This document shows positions 7,747-15,934 of a DNA stretch of 59,218 bases, piece by piece; the stretch's first letter is position 1, and every line of letters starts with the position of its first letter. The translations under genes were made by a program, and so were the position numbers. Source of the stretch: WRDS01 sp964492775 (lineage in GTDB: Bacteria; Actinomycetota; Coriobacteriia; Anaerosomatales; PHET01); the NCBI GenBank assembly GCA_964492775.1, contig CAZBLH010000009.1, positions 1 to 59,218 on the forward strand, read 5' to 3'. The notes under the pieces were generated by a model that was not told the origin of the DNA, did not search any database, and saw only the letters and a program-made list of their open reading frames with translations.

Positions 7747-8345
7747 TACAGGGCGCGAAGGCGAGTGCCGCAATCGACCTGCACTGGATACCCCTGGGTG
7801 CCGGTGGTCACTTCGTGCGCCTGAATGGCAAGATCTTCGAGGCGATAGTCGCGCGACGCGAGCGCAGGCGGCCGGCCGATCTCTACCATGCAGCCCTGAT
7901 GGTGCAGGTGCCCGAAGGTCCCGTGGCGATTGAGTGCGCCTGGGTCACCAGCGCGGGGGCGGAGACGCGCGGGGTGGTGGCGACGGGACCGGTGTTCAGC
8001 CGGGTAGCCAGCCGTCTACCGATATTCCGCTACGAGGTGCGTTGCTGGCCCAACGGTACCATCCCGGACCTCGCGGAGTCGGTGGACAGCCCCCAGCGGC
8101 TGTCTGACAACGAAGATGATGCTCGTCGTTTGATTGCGCATGTGCCACGGGTACCTACGCCGACATGGGGGCTCGACGAGCTCAAGGCCGGCGACATGTG
8201 GAACTCGAACTCGGTGATCGCATGGCTGATCGCGATCACTGGCCTCGACGAGGGACTGGCCAGGCTGCCGAGCGGTGGCAGGGCGCCGGGATGGGACTCG
8301 GGCCTCGCCGTCGCCTCAAGGGGGGAGTCCGCCCCCGCACAGTGA
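7743..8345 (+). CDS. Conserved hypothetical protein, possible papain-like fold
   Basis: 200 residues, starting with a GTG that overlaps the previous stop. I do not recognise a named family. Two blocks are suggestive of a permuted papain-like (NlpC/P60 or LRAT-type) fold: DLYHAALMVQVPEG near residue 42, which resembles the histidine strand, and GDMWNSNSVIAWLIA near 165, where such families carry Asn-Cys before a helix. Here the expected cysteine is serine or asparagine. Between them are VFRYEV-like strands and HVPRVPTPTWG. It has no signal peptide. Either a noncatalytic relative or an unrelated fold; the function is open. Confidence 0.6.
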   Translation: MIQGAKASAAIDLHWIPLGAGGHFVRLNGKIFEAIVARRERRRPADLYHAALMVQVPEGPVAIECAWVTSAGAETRGVVATGPVFSRVASRLPIFRYEVRCWPNGTIPDLAESVDSPQRLSDNEDDARRLIAHVPRVPTPTWGLDELKAGDMWNSNSVIAWLIAITGLDEGLARLPSGGRAPGWDSGLAVASRGESAPAQ

Positions 8346-8364
8346 CAACTGAAGGAGTCATGCC

Positions 8365-8781
8365 ATGGCCGCACTCAAGACTCATCGCACTCGGGACAGC
8401 GTGGACGGCTTCCTCTCGCGGATCGCAGATCCCGCTCGGCAAGCTGACTTGAGGGTCCTGCTGGGGTTGATGAGGAGAGCTACAGGCGAAGAGCCAGAGC
8501 TTTGGAGCAATGGCACCGTTGGATTCGGGACCTACCAGTACAAGTCCTCGAGCGGGCAGGAGGGCGAGTGGTTCCCAGTTGGGTTCGCCTCTCGCAAGGT
8601 CGCGATTACGGTGTACCTCGGTCTTGACGTGGAGGAGTCCGCCGAGCCGCGCTCAAGGCTCGGCAAGTACCGGCCGGGGAAGGGCTGCATCTACATCAAG
8701 CGGCTCAGCGACGTCGACGAGAAGGTACTCGAGCAGGCCGTCAGTGAGGCGTACCGGTCCGTGAAGAAGAGGTTCAGCTAG
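8365..8781 (+). CDS. DUF1801 domain protein
   Basis: 138 residues covering a DUF1801 (YdhG-like) domain: VDGFLSRIADPARQADLRVLL at the start, TGEEPELWSNGTVGFGTYQY in the middle, then FPVGFASRKVAITVYL and a terminal IKRLSDVDEKVLEQAV helix. The ATG follows AAGGAG by seven bases. The family has a frataxin-like fold and no settled function. It may be the last gene of the run starting at 6492, before the hairpin at 8841. Confidence 0.85.
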   Translation: MAALKTHRTRDSVDGFLSRIADPARQADLRVLLGLMRRATGEEPELWSNGTVGFGTYQYKSSSGQEGEWFPVGFASRKVAITVYLGLDVEESAEPRSRLGKYRPGKGCIYIKRLSDVDEKVLEQAVSEAYRSVKKRFS

Positions 8782-8840
8782 CGCTATCAGCTGAAACGTG
8801 CTACTCTTCTCGAGACGGGCCCAAATGGCTCGGTGGATTG

Positions 8841-8885
8841 CGACGTGACAAACCGCATTCTTGCGGCGTCACGTCGTTTTGTTTT
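8841..8885 (+). terminator. Two-tier hairpin with U-run ahead of the cold-shock gene
   Basis: A nine-base perfect outer stem (CGACGTGAC at 8841-8849, GTCACGTCG at 8868-8876) encloses a second perfect five-base stem (CCGCA and TGCGG) with a TTCT loop. It is followed directly by TTTTGTTTT. This fits an intrinsic terminator for the upstream DUF1801 gene or an attenuator within the cold-shock leader; no clear promoter can be placed between it and the cold-shock start. Confidence 0.7.
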
Positions 8886-8920
8886 AGCCCGGGGAGGCCT
8901 GGGCGAGAGGATGGTTTAGC

Positions 8921-9124
8921 ATGGCAGAAGGCAAAGTCAAGTGGTTCAACCCTGACAAGGGCTACGGCTTCATCGAGCGCGAGGGTGGCGACGATCTGTT
9001 CGTTCACTTCAGCGAGATCCAGAGCGAGGGCTTCAAGACTCTCGACGAGGGTCAGGCCGTTACGTTCACTGAGGCCACCGGCCAGAACGGCAAGGCTCAG
9101 GCTACGAACGTTCGCGCTATCTAG
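8921..9124 (+). CDS. cspA: Cold-shock domain protein
   Basis: A 67-residue single cold-shock domain, an OB-fold nucleic-acid chaperone. RNP1 is KGYGFIE and RNP2 is DLFVHFS, preceded by the invariant GKVKWFNPDKG; the C-terminus GKAQATNVRAI is complete. These proteins bind single-stranded RNA or DNA and keep transcripts unfolded. The gene has its own intrinsic terminator 25 bases downstream and a hairpin 36 bases upstream of the start, so it is probably expressed as a short independent transcript. Confidence 0.95.
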   Translation: MAEGKVKWFNPDKGYGFIEREGGDDLFVHFSEIQSEGFKTLDEGQAVTFTEATGQNGKAQATNVRAI

Positions 9125-9148
9125 AGCGAGTCGTCACACAGCCAGTAC

Positions 9149-9178
9149 ACGGGCGCCCTTCGGGGCGCCCGTTCTGTT
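9149..9178 (+). terminator. Intrinsic terminator of the cold-shock gene
   Basis: A perfect ten-base stem, ACGGGCGCCC and its complement, closed by a TTCG tetraloop and followed by TCTGTTT. It is one of the strongest hairpins in the window and sits 25 bases after the stop codon. Confidence 0.9.
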
Positions 9179-9334
9179 TGCGATGCGGCCGGCGCCGTCA
9201 CCTGGCATCCATCATCTCTTTCCCAAGCCACGACGCCGCGATCCACTCGTCGAATGGGCGGTAACCCGGTTGTAGAATCTAGGGCGTGGCCGAGGGACCG
9301 TACATCACCCCCTAGACGTCGACTGGAGCCGGAG

Positions 9335-9709
9335 ATGAGCGAGAGCAGCGAGTCCACCAAGCGCAAGGAGCTCATCCGCGCGTATAAGGAGACGGCCCGT
9401 CCCGCAGGCCTCTTCGCCGTCCGTTGTACCCAGAGCGGGCGGATGCTCGTCGGAACCAGCGTCGACTTGCCGGGGATGCTCAACCGCCAGAGATTTCAGC
9501 TTGAGATGGGCGGGCACCCCGACAAGGATCTGCAGGCAGACTGGAACTTGATGGGGCCGAATGCCTTCGAAATCGAGGTGCTCGACGTCCTCGAGCCGTC
9601 CGATGAGGGCACCGGAGACCTCGGTGAGGAGCTGGCCGACCTCAAGACGATGTGGATCGAGAAGCTGCAGGCTGCCGGCACGGAGCTCTACCGGTCGTCA
9701 CTGCGGTGA
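9335..9709 (+). CDS. GIY-YIG nuclease-fold protein
   Basis: 124 residues. After a charged N-terminus (ESSESTKRKELIRAYKE) comes a GIY-YIG-like core: GLFAVRCTQSGRMLVGTSVDLPG supplies the two strands, with GLF and MLVG at the GIY and YIG places, followed by an arginine helix (NRQRFQLEMGGH) and a FEIEVLDVL strand with a glutamate where the metal ligand is expected. It resembles the short single-domain family with no partner domain, and both signature triplets are degenerate, so nuclease activity is uncertain. The ATG follows GGAG. Confidence 0.7.
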   Translation: MSESSESTKRKELIRAYKETARPAGLFAVRCTQSGRMLVGTSVDLPGMLNRQRFQLEMGGHPDKDLQADWNLMGPNAFEIEVLDVLEPSDEGTGDLGEELADLKTMWIEKLQAAGTELYRSSLR

Positions 9710-9748
9710 CCGAGACCGCCGAAGCCCGTTGTGTGAACGGAGACGCTA

Positions 9749-10153
9749 ATGGCGTTTGAGTTGAGTGTACTGCCAGAGGAGCTTGCGGTCTGCCGGCTTC
9801 CCGGCGGCGGCGGGCTGCCCGATTGGCTTGGCGTCGGCGGGCTGGCGTCGGTCACCTGGACTCCCGACGAGACGTCGGTCGTGTGCCCGGCCGCGCTGGT
9901 CCCGTTCGGCATCCTTGCCGAGAAGGGTTGGCGCGCTCTGAAGGTCGCTGGCCCGCTCGACTTCAGCCTCACCGGAGCACTCGTCTCGTTGGCCGAGCCG
10001 TTGTCGGCTGTCGGGATATCCATCTTCTCCATCTCCACATACGACACCGACTACCTGCTGGTTAAGTCTGAGCGCCTAGCCGAGGCGATAGACTCGCTCG
10101 AGCAGGCGGGACACGTGGTCAGGCTGGATGTCGATGAACCCAGGCAGGTCTGA
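9749..10153 (+). CDS. ACT-domain (CASTOR-type) protein
   Basis: 134 residues with two ACT-like halves, similar to small ACT_7/CASTOR-like bacterial proteins: FELSVLPEELAVCRLPGG at the start, EETSVVCP-type strand (here DETSVVCPAALVP), KVAGPLDFSLTGALVSLAEPL, then GISIFSISTYDTDYLLVKSE. Such proteins bind amino acids; their target is unknown. The ATG follows GGAGACGCTA. The GNAT gene starts one base after its stop, so the two are probably cotranslated. Confidence 0.8.
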   Translation: MAFELSVLPEELAVCRLPGGGGLPDWLGVGGLASVTWTPDETSVVCPAALVPFGILAEKGWRALKVAGPLDFSLTGALVSLAEPLSAVGISIFSISTYDTDYLLVKSERLAEAIDSLEQAGHVVRLDVDEPRQV

Positions 10154-10154
10154 G

Positions 10155-10700
10155 ATGCAGATACCTGTGATCCGTACTGAACGGCTGCTGCTCCGGGGAT
10201 GGCGCCCTGAGGATCGGGAGCCCTTTGCGGCAATGAGTGCCGATCCTGCGGTGATGCGCTTCTTCCCCAAGACGCTCACCCGGGGAGAGAGTGATGCTGT
10301 CGCCGACCGCATCGAGCAGCACTTCGCGGAGCATGGCTTCGGGATGTGGGCGCTCGAGGTCCCGGGCGAAGTGCCCTTCGCAGGCTTTGTGGGTCTACTT
10401 GTCGTCTCCTTCGATGCGCACTTCACTCCAGCCATCGAGGTGGGGTGGCGCCTGGCTGCTGAGCAATGGGGGAATGGGTACGCCACCGAGGCAGCGCGCG
10501 CCGCGGTCGAGTGGGGATTCCGCACGCTCGACGTGGACGAGATCGTGGCCATGGCGGTTGAGAGCAACGTACGCTCGACAGCGGTCATGGAGCGTCTCGG
10601 CATGACGCGCAATCCTGACGACGACTTCGACCACCCCAAGCTCGAGGAGACGTCGCCGATCCGACGCCATGTGCTGTACCGGCTGCGGCGGCCCGAGTAG
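10155..10700 (+). CDS. GNAT acetyltransferase, RimJ/RimL type
   Basis: 181 residues of the Acetyltransf_3 type. It starts IRTERLLLRGWRPEDREPF, has the central GWRLAAEQWGNGYATEAARA acetyl-CoA-binding loop, and ends VRSTAVMERLGMTRNPDDDF and HVLYRLRR. This subgroup includes the ribosomal-protein acetyltransferases but also many enzymes acting on small molecules, so I do not assign a substrate. It follows the ACT gene by one base and is convergent with the DUF1697 gene, 12 bases away. Confidence 0.9.
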   Translation: MQIPVIRTERLLLRGWRPEDREPFAAMSADPAVMRFFPKTLTRGESDAVADRIEQHFAEHGFGMWALEVPGEVPFAGFVGLLVVSFDAHFTPAIEVGWRLAAEQWGNGYATEAARAAVEWGFRTLDVDEIVAMAVESNVRSTAVMERLGMTRNPDDDFDHPKLEETSPIRRHVLYRLRRPE

Positions 10701-10712
10701 CTCCTGGAACGC

Positions 10713-11261
10713 TCAGGTCGTCTCGAGCGCACGGACCTTCTCGGCAAGCTTGCGCAGGGTGTTGCAGTTGCGTACCGTCACGCGCTGGTAGAAGTCGGTT
10801 CCAACGATGCGCATGAGTCCACTGCGGGTCACTGCCGCCCGGTCGGTACGCCATAGTATCGCTCCTGGGTGATAGATGACCTCGTCGATGCCGGGCTTGA
10901 TCGTGAGACCATTGAGCGATTCGGGGCTGTCGACGTCGGCCCACAGGAAGAGCGCATCGCACTTGGCCGCTGCGTCGTTCGCCCAGTCAGCGGACAGCGC
11001 CTCGGCAAGCGAAAGCAGGCGCTCCGAGTCGATGACCAGCACCGGCACCGGGAAGCTGAACTCCCGCTCGAGCGCGGCCTCGAGCTGCGCGGATACCGTA
11101 GCGGCGTCCTCACACTCGGTTTCGAAGATGACGTTGCCCGAGTTGATGTACGTGCTGACGTTGCGCATACCCGCACGCTCGAAGGTCGCCTTGAGGTCGG
11201 ACATGGGCACCTTGTTGTTGCCGCCCACGTTGATTCCGCGCAGGAGCGCCAAGTAGACCAC
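10713..11261 (-). CDS. DUF1697 family protein
   Basis: 182 residues, complete DUF1697: VYLALLRGINVGGNNKVPM, then FERAGMRNVSTYINSGNVIFET and a C-terminal ITRSGLMRI-like region (AVTRSGLMRIVGTDFYQRVTVRNCNTLRKL here spans the conserved end). A GTG start follows GGAGGG. The family is common across bacteria, probably has a ferredoxin-like repeat fold, and has no demonstrated activity. It lies downstream of the HTH-PBP regulator on the same strand, 31 bases away. Confidence 0.9.
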   Translation of the reverse strand: MVYLALLRGINVGGNNKVPMSDLKATFERAGMRNVSTYINSGNVIFETECEDAATVSAQLEAALEREFSFPVPVLVIDSERLLSLAEALSADWANDAAAKCDALFLWADVDSPESLNGLTIKPGIDEVIYHPGAILWRTDRAAVTRSGLMRIVGTDFYQRVTVRNCNTLRKLAEKVRALETT

Positions 11262-11292
11262 GCTCGATCCCTCCGTCGGTCGATTGCCGCGC

Positions 11293-12285
11293 TCAGCCCA
11301 CCTTGATCACGTCACCGGTACACGTGACATCGTACCCGCCGAGCATACGCGCCCTGTCACGGAAGCCACGTGTGGTGAGCGTGTCGAGCAACCGGGCGAT
11401 CTGCGGGTCTTCGCAACGTTCGGTGTCAAGAACCAAGTCGTACCGCTCCTGGAACAGAGGCACGAACCCTAGTCCGGCCGCCAGCGCAGTCGTAAGCGTC
11501 GCGATACCGACGTCTGCCTTTCCTGAAGCGACCGCTTCGGCGACTGCAGCGTGGGTGTTGACGACGTCGGCGTAGCCGACGATCGAGTCCCTCGGGACCT
11601 GAGATGCGGCCAGTTGCCCCTCCAGCCAGACTCGTGTGCCCGAGTCGCTCTCACGGTTGACGAAGCGCACGCCTGGACGCGCGAGGTCCTCAAGACTCGC
11701 AATCACCAGCGGATTACCCTCGCGTACGACCAAGCCCTGCTCGCGATGGGCGAGGGTGACTAGCATCATCTGGCGGCCAGGGAAGAGGTGGCGGATGAAG
11801 GGCGTGTTGTACTCACCGGTGGACGCATCAAGGAGATGAGATCCGGCTATGTGGGCGAGCCCCTGCTTGAGGGCCACCAGCCCATCAAGGCTTCCGACGT
11901 TGACCGGAGCGTACTCATGGCGCTCATCGCGGTCCACAAGCCTCGTCAGCGCTTCCAGAGCGGCATCGCAGTGCGGGATAATCACGGATTCAGACGCGCC
12001 GCGTTCCGGGACGACCATCAGATGAACGCTGTAAGCGGCGGCGGTTGCCTGGTAGTACTTCTCGGTGTAGCCCCCGGTCTTGACGCTCCGCACGAGCTGT
12101 ATGAGCCCGACCTGCTCGAGCCGTTTTACGTGATGCCGCACCTGCGCCGGGTAGGTCCCCATTACCTCGGCAAGCTGGGTGAGCGTCTTGGGCTCATCCA
12201 TCATGAGCCTGAGCAGCGCCAACCGCTGATCATCGGCGATGGCCGTGATCTGGTCGCGACGGCTGATGCGGTCAAGCGGTATCAC
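11293..12285 (-). CDS. Transcriptional regulator: HTH plus PBP-like ligand domain
   Basis: 330 residues. An N-terminal ArsR-like winged helix (about 5-75) reads DQRLALLRLMMDEPKTLTQL and AQVRHHVKRLEQVGLIQLV. After a linker, residues about 125-330 form a periplasmic-binding-protein-like domain of the PF12727 type: VNVGSLDGLVALKQGLAHIAGSHLLD, RFVNRESDSGTRVWLE, VVNTHAAVAEAVASGKADVGI, LVLDTERCEDPQIARLLDTL. This domain resembles those linked to molybdate or molybdopterin genes, so an oxyanion ligand is possible. The GTG start follows AGGAG by six bases. No transporter is adjacent; the target could be itself or DUF1697. Confidence 0.85.
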   Translation of the reverse strand: MIPLDRISRRDQITAIADDQRLALLRLMMDEPKTLTQLAEVMGTYPAQVRHHVKRLEQVGLIQLVRSVKTGGYTEKYYQATAAAYSVHLMVVPERGASESVIIPHCDAALEALTRLVDRDERHEYAPVNVGSLDGLVALKQGLAHIAGSHLLDASTGEYNTPFIRHLFPGRQMMLVTLAHREQGLVVREGNPLVIASLEDLARPGVRFVNRESDSGTRVWLEGQLAASQVPRDSIVGYADVVNTHAAVAEAVASGKADVGIATLTTALAAGLGFVPLFQERYDLVLDTERCEDPQIARLLDTLTTRGFRDRARMLGGYDVTCTGDVIKVG

Positions 12286-12492
12286 TACACACTCCTGGGA
12301 GAGCGCTCCGGTCTGGCGCCTGAGCCTGTCATTCGATTGTAGCCCACGGTACGCCCAAGCTCCTGCGCAGCTCCCGTCTCCGCACGTCTGTACACTCACG
12401 GTTACCGGAGACGCCGGACGGGCAGATAGCCGAGAAGAGCGGGCGGCACGGCTTGTCGTCACGGCCCAGCGCAAGAGAGTGAGGAGAGCGCA

Positions 12493-13167
12493 TTGGCAAA
12501 TGGCGCGGTTCGCAGGGTAGTCGCCGTTGGACTCGGAGCCGCAGCGGGGGTGATTGCCGTCCGCGCTCTCCTGCGCCTGGCGAGTGAAAGGCACCAGTAC
12601 GCCGCAGCGTGTGCGAGCGACGCTGAGGGCATGATGTCCCCGGAGGCGGTAACCCGCCCCAGCCCCGCGTGCTCGTGCCGCTGCGGCGCACTCGCGAGCG
12701 TCGTCCAGCGCTGGTGGACGCTGCCGACGACTCTCGTAGGCCGCGCTGTCGCACGGGTGCTTTCCGCCTCACCCCCAGCGCGCGTCAGCTCCGACCTCGC
12801 TACCGGGTACCTCTGCGAGCTGCCTGAGAGCTCATACGCGGGCCTCAGCGGCTGCGTAACCCTCGGGGACGTGATCGTGTGCACCTCGGGTGCGGTGCGC
12901 GGGCCGAACGGACAACTTCTGCTCGCTCACGAGCTCGCACATGTACGCCAGCACCAGCTCTTGGGACCGCTCTACCTGCTCATGCACGCGTCGGCGCAGG
13001 TGCTCAGCATGATGCTCCACCAGATTCGACCTACCGAGGGCATCTCTCGCGTGCACTCCCGCAACCCACTAGAAGAGCAGCTCATCGCCGTTCCCTACAG
13101 CACGCTGCACCGGAGTTCGACATCCCATCACATCGCCGAGCGTGCCGCCGAGCGCGTTGAAGCCTGA
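12493..13167 (+). CDS. Membrane-associated metalloprotease-like protein (HExxH)
   Basis: 224 residues starting with TTG (GAGGAGA five bases upstream). A hydrophobic segment lies at about 9-26. A cysteine-containing stretch (ACSCRCG) follows near 60. The second half has GDVIVCTSGAVRGPNGQLLLAHELAHVRQH, where HELAH is a zinc-binding HExxH, then LGPLYLLMHASAQ and NPLEEQ, the glutamate of which is the probable third ligand. The block resembles a DUF4157-like group in which HELxH is followed by LGPL and NPxE. Substrate and partners unknown. It precedes the FKBP gene by 140 bases. Confidence 0.65.
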   Translation: MANGAVRRVVAVGLGAAAGVIAVRALLRLASERHQYAAACASDAEGMMSPEAVTRPSPACSCRCGALASVVQRWWTLPTTLVGRAVARVLSASPPARVSSDLATGYLCELPESSYAGLSGCVTLGDVIVCTSGAVRGPNGQLLLAHELAHVRQHQLLGPLYLLMHASAQVLSMMLHQIRPTEGISRVHSRNPLEEQLIAVPYSTLHRSSTSHHIAERAAERVEA

Positions 13168-13307
13168 CGCATCCCGGTTGCTTACAGCCTGTTTTCAGCA
13201 CGTCTCGGCAGGTGGACGGTGTCAGCACCCGCCCGTATGATTGACGACGGCATTCCGCTCGCTTCAGTGCGAGATCGCAGACTCCCAAGCAGAACCTGGA
13301 GGCATTC

Positions 13308-13784
13308 GTGTCTATGAAGTCGATCAAGTTCCTGACAGCATGCGCCATGGTAGTGGGCGCTCTAGCTATGGCCGCATGTGCAGCGCCCGATGAGCCGGCT
13401 GACACGGGCGGCACACCGAACGAGCAGCCCGCGTCGACGCCCGCTCCGCAGGAGGCCCTCACTGATCTCGTCATCGAGGACCTTGTTGAAGGTCAGGGCC
13501 AGGAGGCCAAGGCCGGTGACGTAGTCGCCGTCCACTACACAGGATGGTTGCTGGACGGCACCAAGTTCGATTCCTCGCTCGACGGCGGGCACCCTTACCA
13601 GTTCGTGCTCGGCCAGGGCACGGTCATAGAGGGTTGGGATCGCGGCCTTGTTGGGATGAAGGTCGGCGGCAAGCGCAAGCTCACAATCCCGCCGCAGTTC
13701 GGCTACGGTGACCAGCCCGTCGGCCCGATCCCCGCGGGTTCCACCCTGGTCTTCGAGGTCGAGCTGATCTCGATCGGCCAGTAG
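13308..13784 (+). CDS. FKBP-type peptidyl-prolyl isomerase lipoprotein
   Basis: 158 residues. A lipoprotein signal peptide ends in the lipobox AMAAC near residue 24, followed by a disordered acidic, proline-rich linker (to about 48). The remaining residues form one FKBP domain with its active-site residues: VHYTGWL, KFDSS, VIEGWDRGL, FGYG and the closing LVFEVELI. It should catalyse proline isomerisation on the outer face of the membrane. The GTG start follows GGAGG by five bases. It precedes the M16 peptidase and may serve in folding exported proteins. Confidence 0.92.
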   Translation: MSMKSIKFLTACAMVVGALAMAACAAPDEPADTGGTPNEQPASTPAPQEALTDLVIEDLVEGQGQEAKAGDVVAVHYTGWLLDGTKFDSSLDGGHPYQFVLGQGTVIEGWDRGLVGMKVGGKRKLTIPPQFGYGDQPVGPIPAGSTLVFEVELISIGQ

Positions 13785-13824
13785 ACCTCGACACCGACTC
13801 CACAGCGCACTGGGAAGGACGCAG

Positions 13825-15078
13825 ATGTTCTATCGCAAAACGGTCCTCGATAACGGCATCACCGTCATGTCCGAGCCCATGGACTCCGTGCGCTCTGTCG
13901 CGCTCGGCATCTGGTTCTCGGTGGGAAGCCGTGACGAGACGGCCGCCGAAGCCGGTATGTCGCACTTCATGGAGCACATGATGTTCAAGGGCACGCCCAG
14001 CCACTCGGCGCAGGACATCTCGGAAGAGTTCGACCGGCTCGGCGCGGAACTCAACGCGTTCACTTCCAAGGAGTACACCTGCTACTACGCACGTCTTGTT
14101 GACGAGCACTTGCCCTCGGCATTCGAGCTTCTGGCCGACATGGTCGTCTCGGCCAGCCTCGAAGACGAGGCGTGCGTATCCGAGCGCGAGGTGGTCATCG
14201 AGGAGATCGCACGCATGGAGGACACGCCGGACGATCTCATCCACGAGATCTTCAGCCGAGCACTCTGGCCGACACACCCGATCGGGCTTCCGATTCTCGG
14301 GCAGCGCGACTCCGTCGGGCAGTTCGACCACGAGCAGGCGGTCGCATTCCGCACTAAGCATTACGTGACCGGCAACTGTGTGGTGGCGGCCGCAGGCAAC
14401 GTGGACCACGAAGCGCTCGTCGCACTTGCCGAGCGCTTCCTCGCCGACCTGCCCGTCGGCCCCCGCACCGTCCGCCCGGTCGCCGACGCCGCCCACGAGG
14501 CACGTCTTGCCGTCCTCGAGAGGGACACCGAGCAGGCGCACATCTGCTACGGCATGGCGACCATGAACGCGCACCATCCGGACCGTTTTGCGCTCGCGCT
14601 GCTTGACGGCGTGCTCGGCGGCGGGATGAGTTCGCGCCTGTTCCAGGAGATTCGCGAGAAGCGCGGTCTCGTCTACTCCGTGTACTCATTCTCCTCACTC
14701 TTCGCAGACACGGGCCAGTTCGCCGTCTACGCCGGCACCAGGCCCTCGAATGCCGAGGAGGTAGTCCGGCTCATCCGCATCGAGATGGAGCGGATCGCCA
14801 GCAGCGGGGTCCGTCCCGACGAGCTCGACCGCGTGCGCCAGGCAGCGAAGGGGCACCTGGTGCTCGGCATGGAGTCGACTCGAATGCGGATGACCCGGCT
14901 CGGAAAGAACGAGGTCGCCGGTGGCGAGATCCTCTCGGCGGACCAGATCATGGACCGCTTCAACGCTGTGACGATGGACGACCTCATGCGCGTCTCCGGT
15001 GACGTTCTCTCCAAGGACAAGGTGCTCGCAGTCATCGGCCCGTTCACAAGCGAGCAGCTCCAGCCACTCGTGCAGTAG
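13825..15078 (+). CDS. M16 family zinc peptidase
   Basis: 417 residues, a single M16B-type protein like the mitochondrial processing peptidase beta subunit. The inverted zinc motif HFMEH lies at 47-51 and the downstream glutamate ligand in VIEEIARM near 126. The second half holds the non-catalytic repeat with GGGMSSRLFQEIREKRGLVYSV, the substrate-clamping arginine-tyrosine region. No signal peptide. In actinobacteria this gene sits beside dapB, as here. It probably cleaves small peptides in the cytoplasm; the natural substrate is not known. Confidence 0.92.
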   Translation: MFYRKTVLDNGITVMSEPMDSVRSVALGIWFSVGSRDETAAEAGMSHFMEHMMFKGTPSHSAQDISEEFDRLGAELNAFTSKEYTCYYARLVDEHLPSAFELLADMVVSASLEDEACVSEREVVIEEIARMEDTPDDLIHEIFSRALWPTHPIGLPILGQRDSVGQFDHEQAVAFRTKHYVTGNCVVAAAGNVDHEALVALAERFLADLPVGPRTVRPVADAAHEARLAVLERDTEQAHICYGMATMNAHHPDRFALALLDGVLGGGMSSRLFQEIREKRGLVYSVYSFSSLFADTGQFAVYAGTRPSNAEEVVRLIRIEMERIASSGVRPDELDRVRQAAKGHLVLGMESTRMRMTRLGKNEVAGGEILSADQIMDRFNAVTMDDLMRVSGDVLSKDKVLAVIGPFTSEQLQPLVQ

Positions 15079-15132
15079 CATCGTGTCGGGAACCGGAACC
15101 ACGGCAAGTCGCGAGACGGAAGGAGTCCGCAG

Positions 15133-15930
15133 ATGATCCGCGTGCTCGTAGCAGGGGCCGCCGGCCGGATGGGCGCCGAGGTCGTACGCGCTGTCACCGC
15201 CGCCGGAGGGCTCGAGGTCGTTGCCTGCGTCGATCCCGGGGCTGCGGGCACGGCAGTAGATGACGGCGCCGGCGGGCAGATCGAGTGCTACGCGGCGCTG
15301 GTGGGCGCCATCGCTGACACGCGCCCGGACGTCATGGTCGACTTCACGCGGCCCGACGTCGTCGAAGGCAACATCTGCACAGCACTTGCGGCCGGCGTCG
15401 ACTGCGTCGTCGGCACCACCGGGCTTTCCGAGGAACGACTCGCCGAGATCTACACGCTGGCAAGCCAGCACCCGGACACCTGTCTCTTCTACGCGCCGAA
15501 CTTCGCTATCGGCGCCGTGCTGATGATGCAGTTCGCCGAGCGGGCTGCTCGCTTCATGCCCGCTGCCGAGATCATCGAGCTGCACCACGACGCCAAGCTT
15601 GACGCGCCGAGCGGCACTGCGGTACGCACCGCGCGGCTCATCGCCGCTGCTCGCGAGGTCGTACCTGCGGCTCCAGGTCGCGAGAGCGAGCTTGACGGGC
15701 TCGAGGGCGCGCGTGGCGCCGTCGCCGACGGCGTGCCGGTGCACTCGGTGCGCCTACAGGGACTCGTTGCGCACCAGGAGGTCATCTTCGGCGGGCAGGG
15801 TCAGACCCTCACGCTTCGCCACGACTCTATCGACCGCACGAGCTTCATGCCCGGCGTCGTGCTTGCCTGCCGAGAAGTTGGCGAGAGAAGTGGGCTGATC
15901 GTCGGTCTCGAGAAACTCATGGGGGAGTAA
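15133..15930 (+). CDS. dapB: 4-hydroxy-tetrahydrodipicolinate reductase
   Basis: 265 residues, complete. The Rossmann loop is VLVAGAAGRMG, followed by VDFTRPDVV, CVVGTTGLSEERL and YAPNFAIGAVLM; the catalytic region is IELHHDAKLDAPSGTA with its paired histidines and lysine. It reduces hydroxy-tetrahydrodipicolinate with NAD(P)H in lysine and diaminopimelate synthesis. The ATG follows GGAAGGAG. lysC starts four bases after its stop and dapA is the next gene, so three steps of the pathway are grouped. Confidence 0.97.
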   Translation: MIRVLVAGAAGRMGAEVVRAVTAAGGLEVVACVDPGAAGTAVDDGAGGQIECYAALVGAIADTRPDVMVDFTRPDVVEGNICTALAAGVDCVVGTTGLSEERLAEIYTLASQHPDTCLFYAPNFAIGAVLMMQFAERAARFMPAAEIIELHHDAKLDAPSGTAVRTARLIAAAREVVPAAPGRESELDGLEGARGAVADGVPVHSVRLQGLVAHQEVIFGGQGQTLTLRHDSIDRTSFMPGVVLACREVGERSGLIVGLEKLMGE

Positions 15931-15934
15931 GCAC

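Noticed and set aside
9105..9114. CGAACGTTCG inside the cold-shock gene as a LexA box
   Set aside because: The four-base centre needed between CGAAC and GTTCG is missing, and it lies in the coding end, not a promoter.
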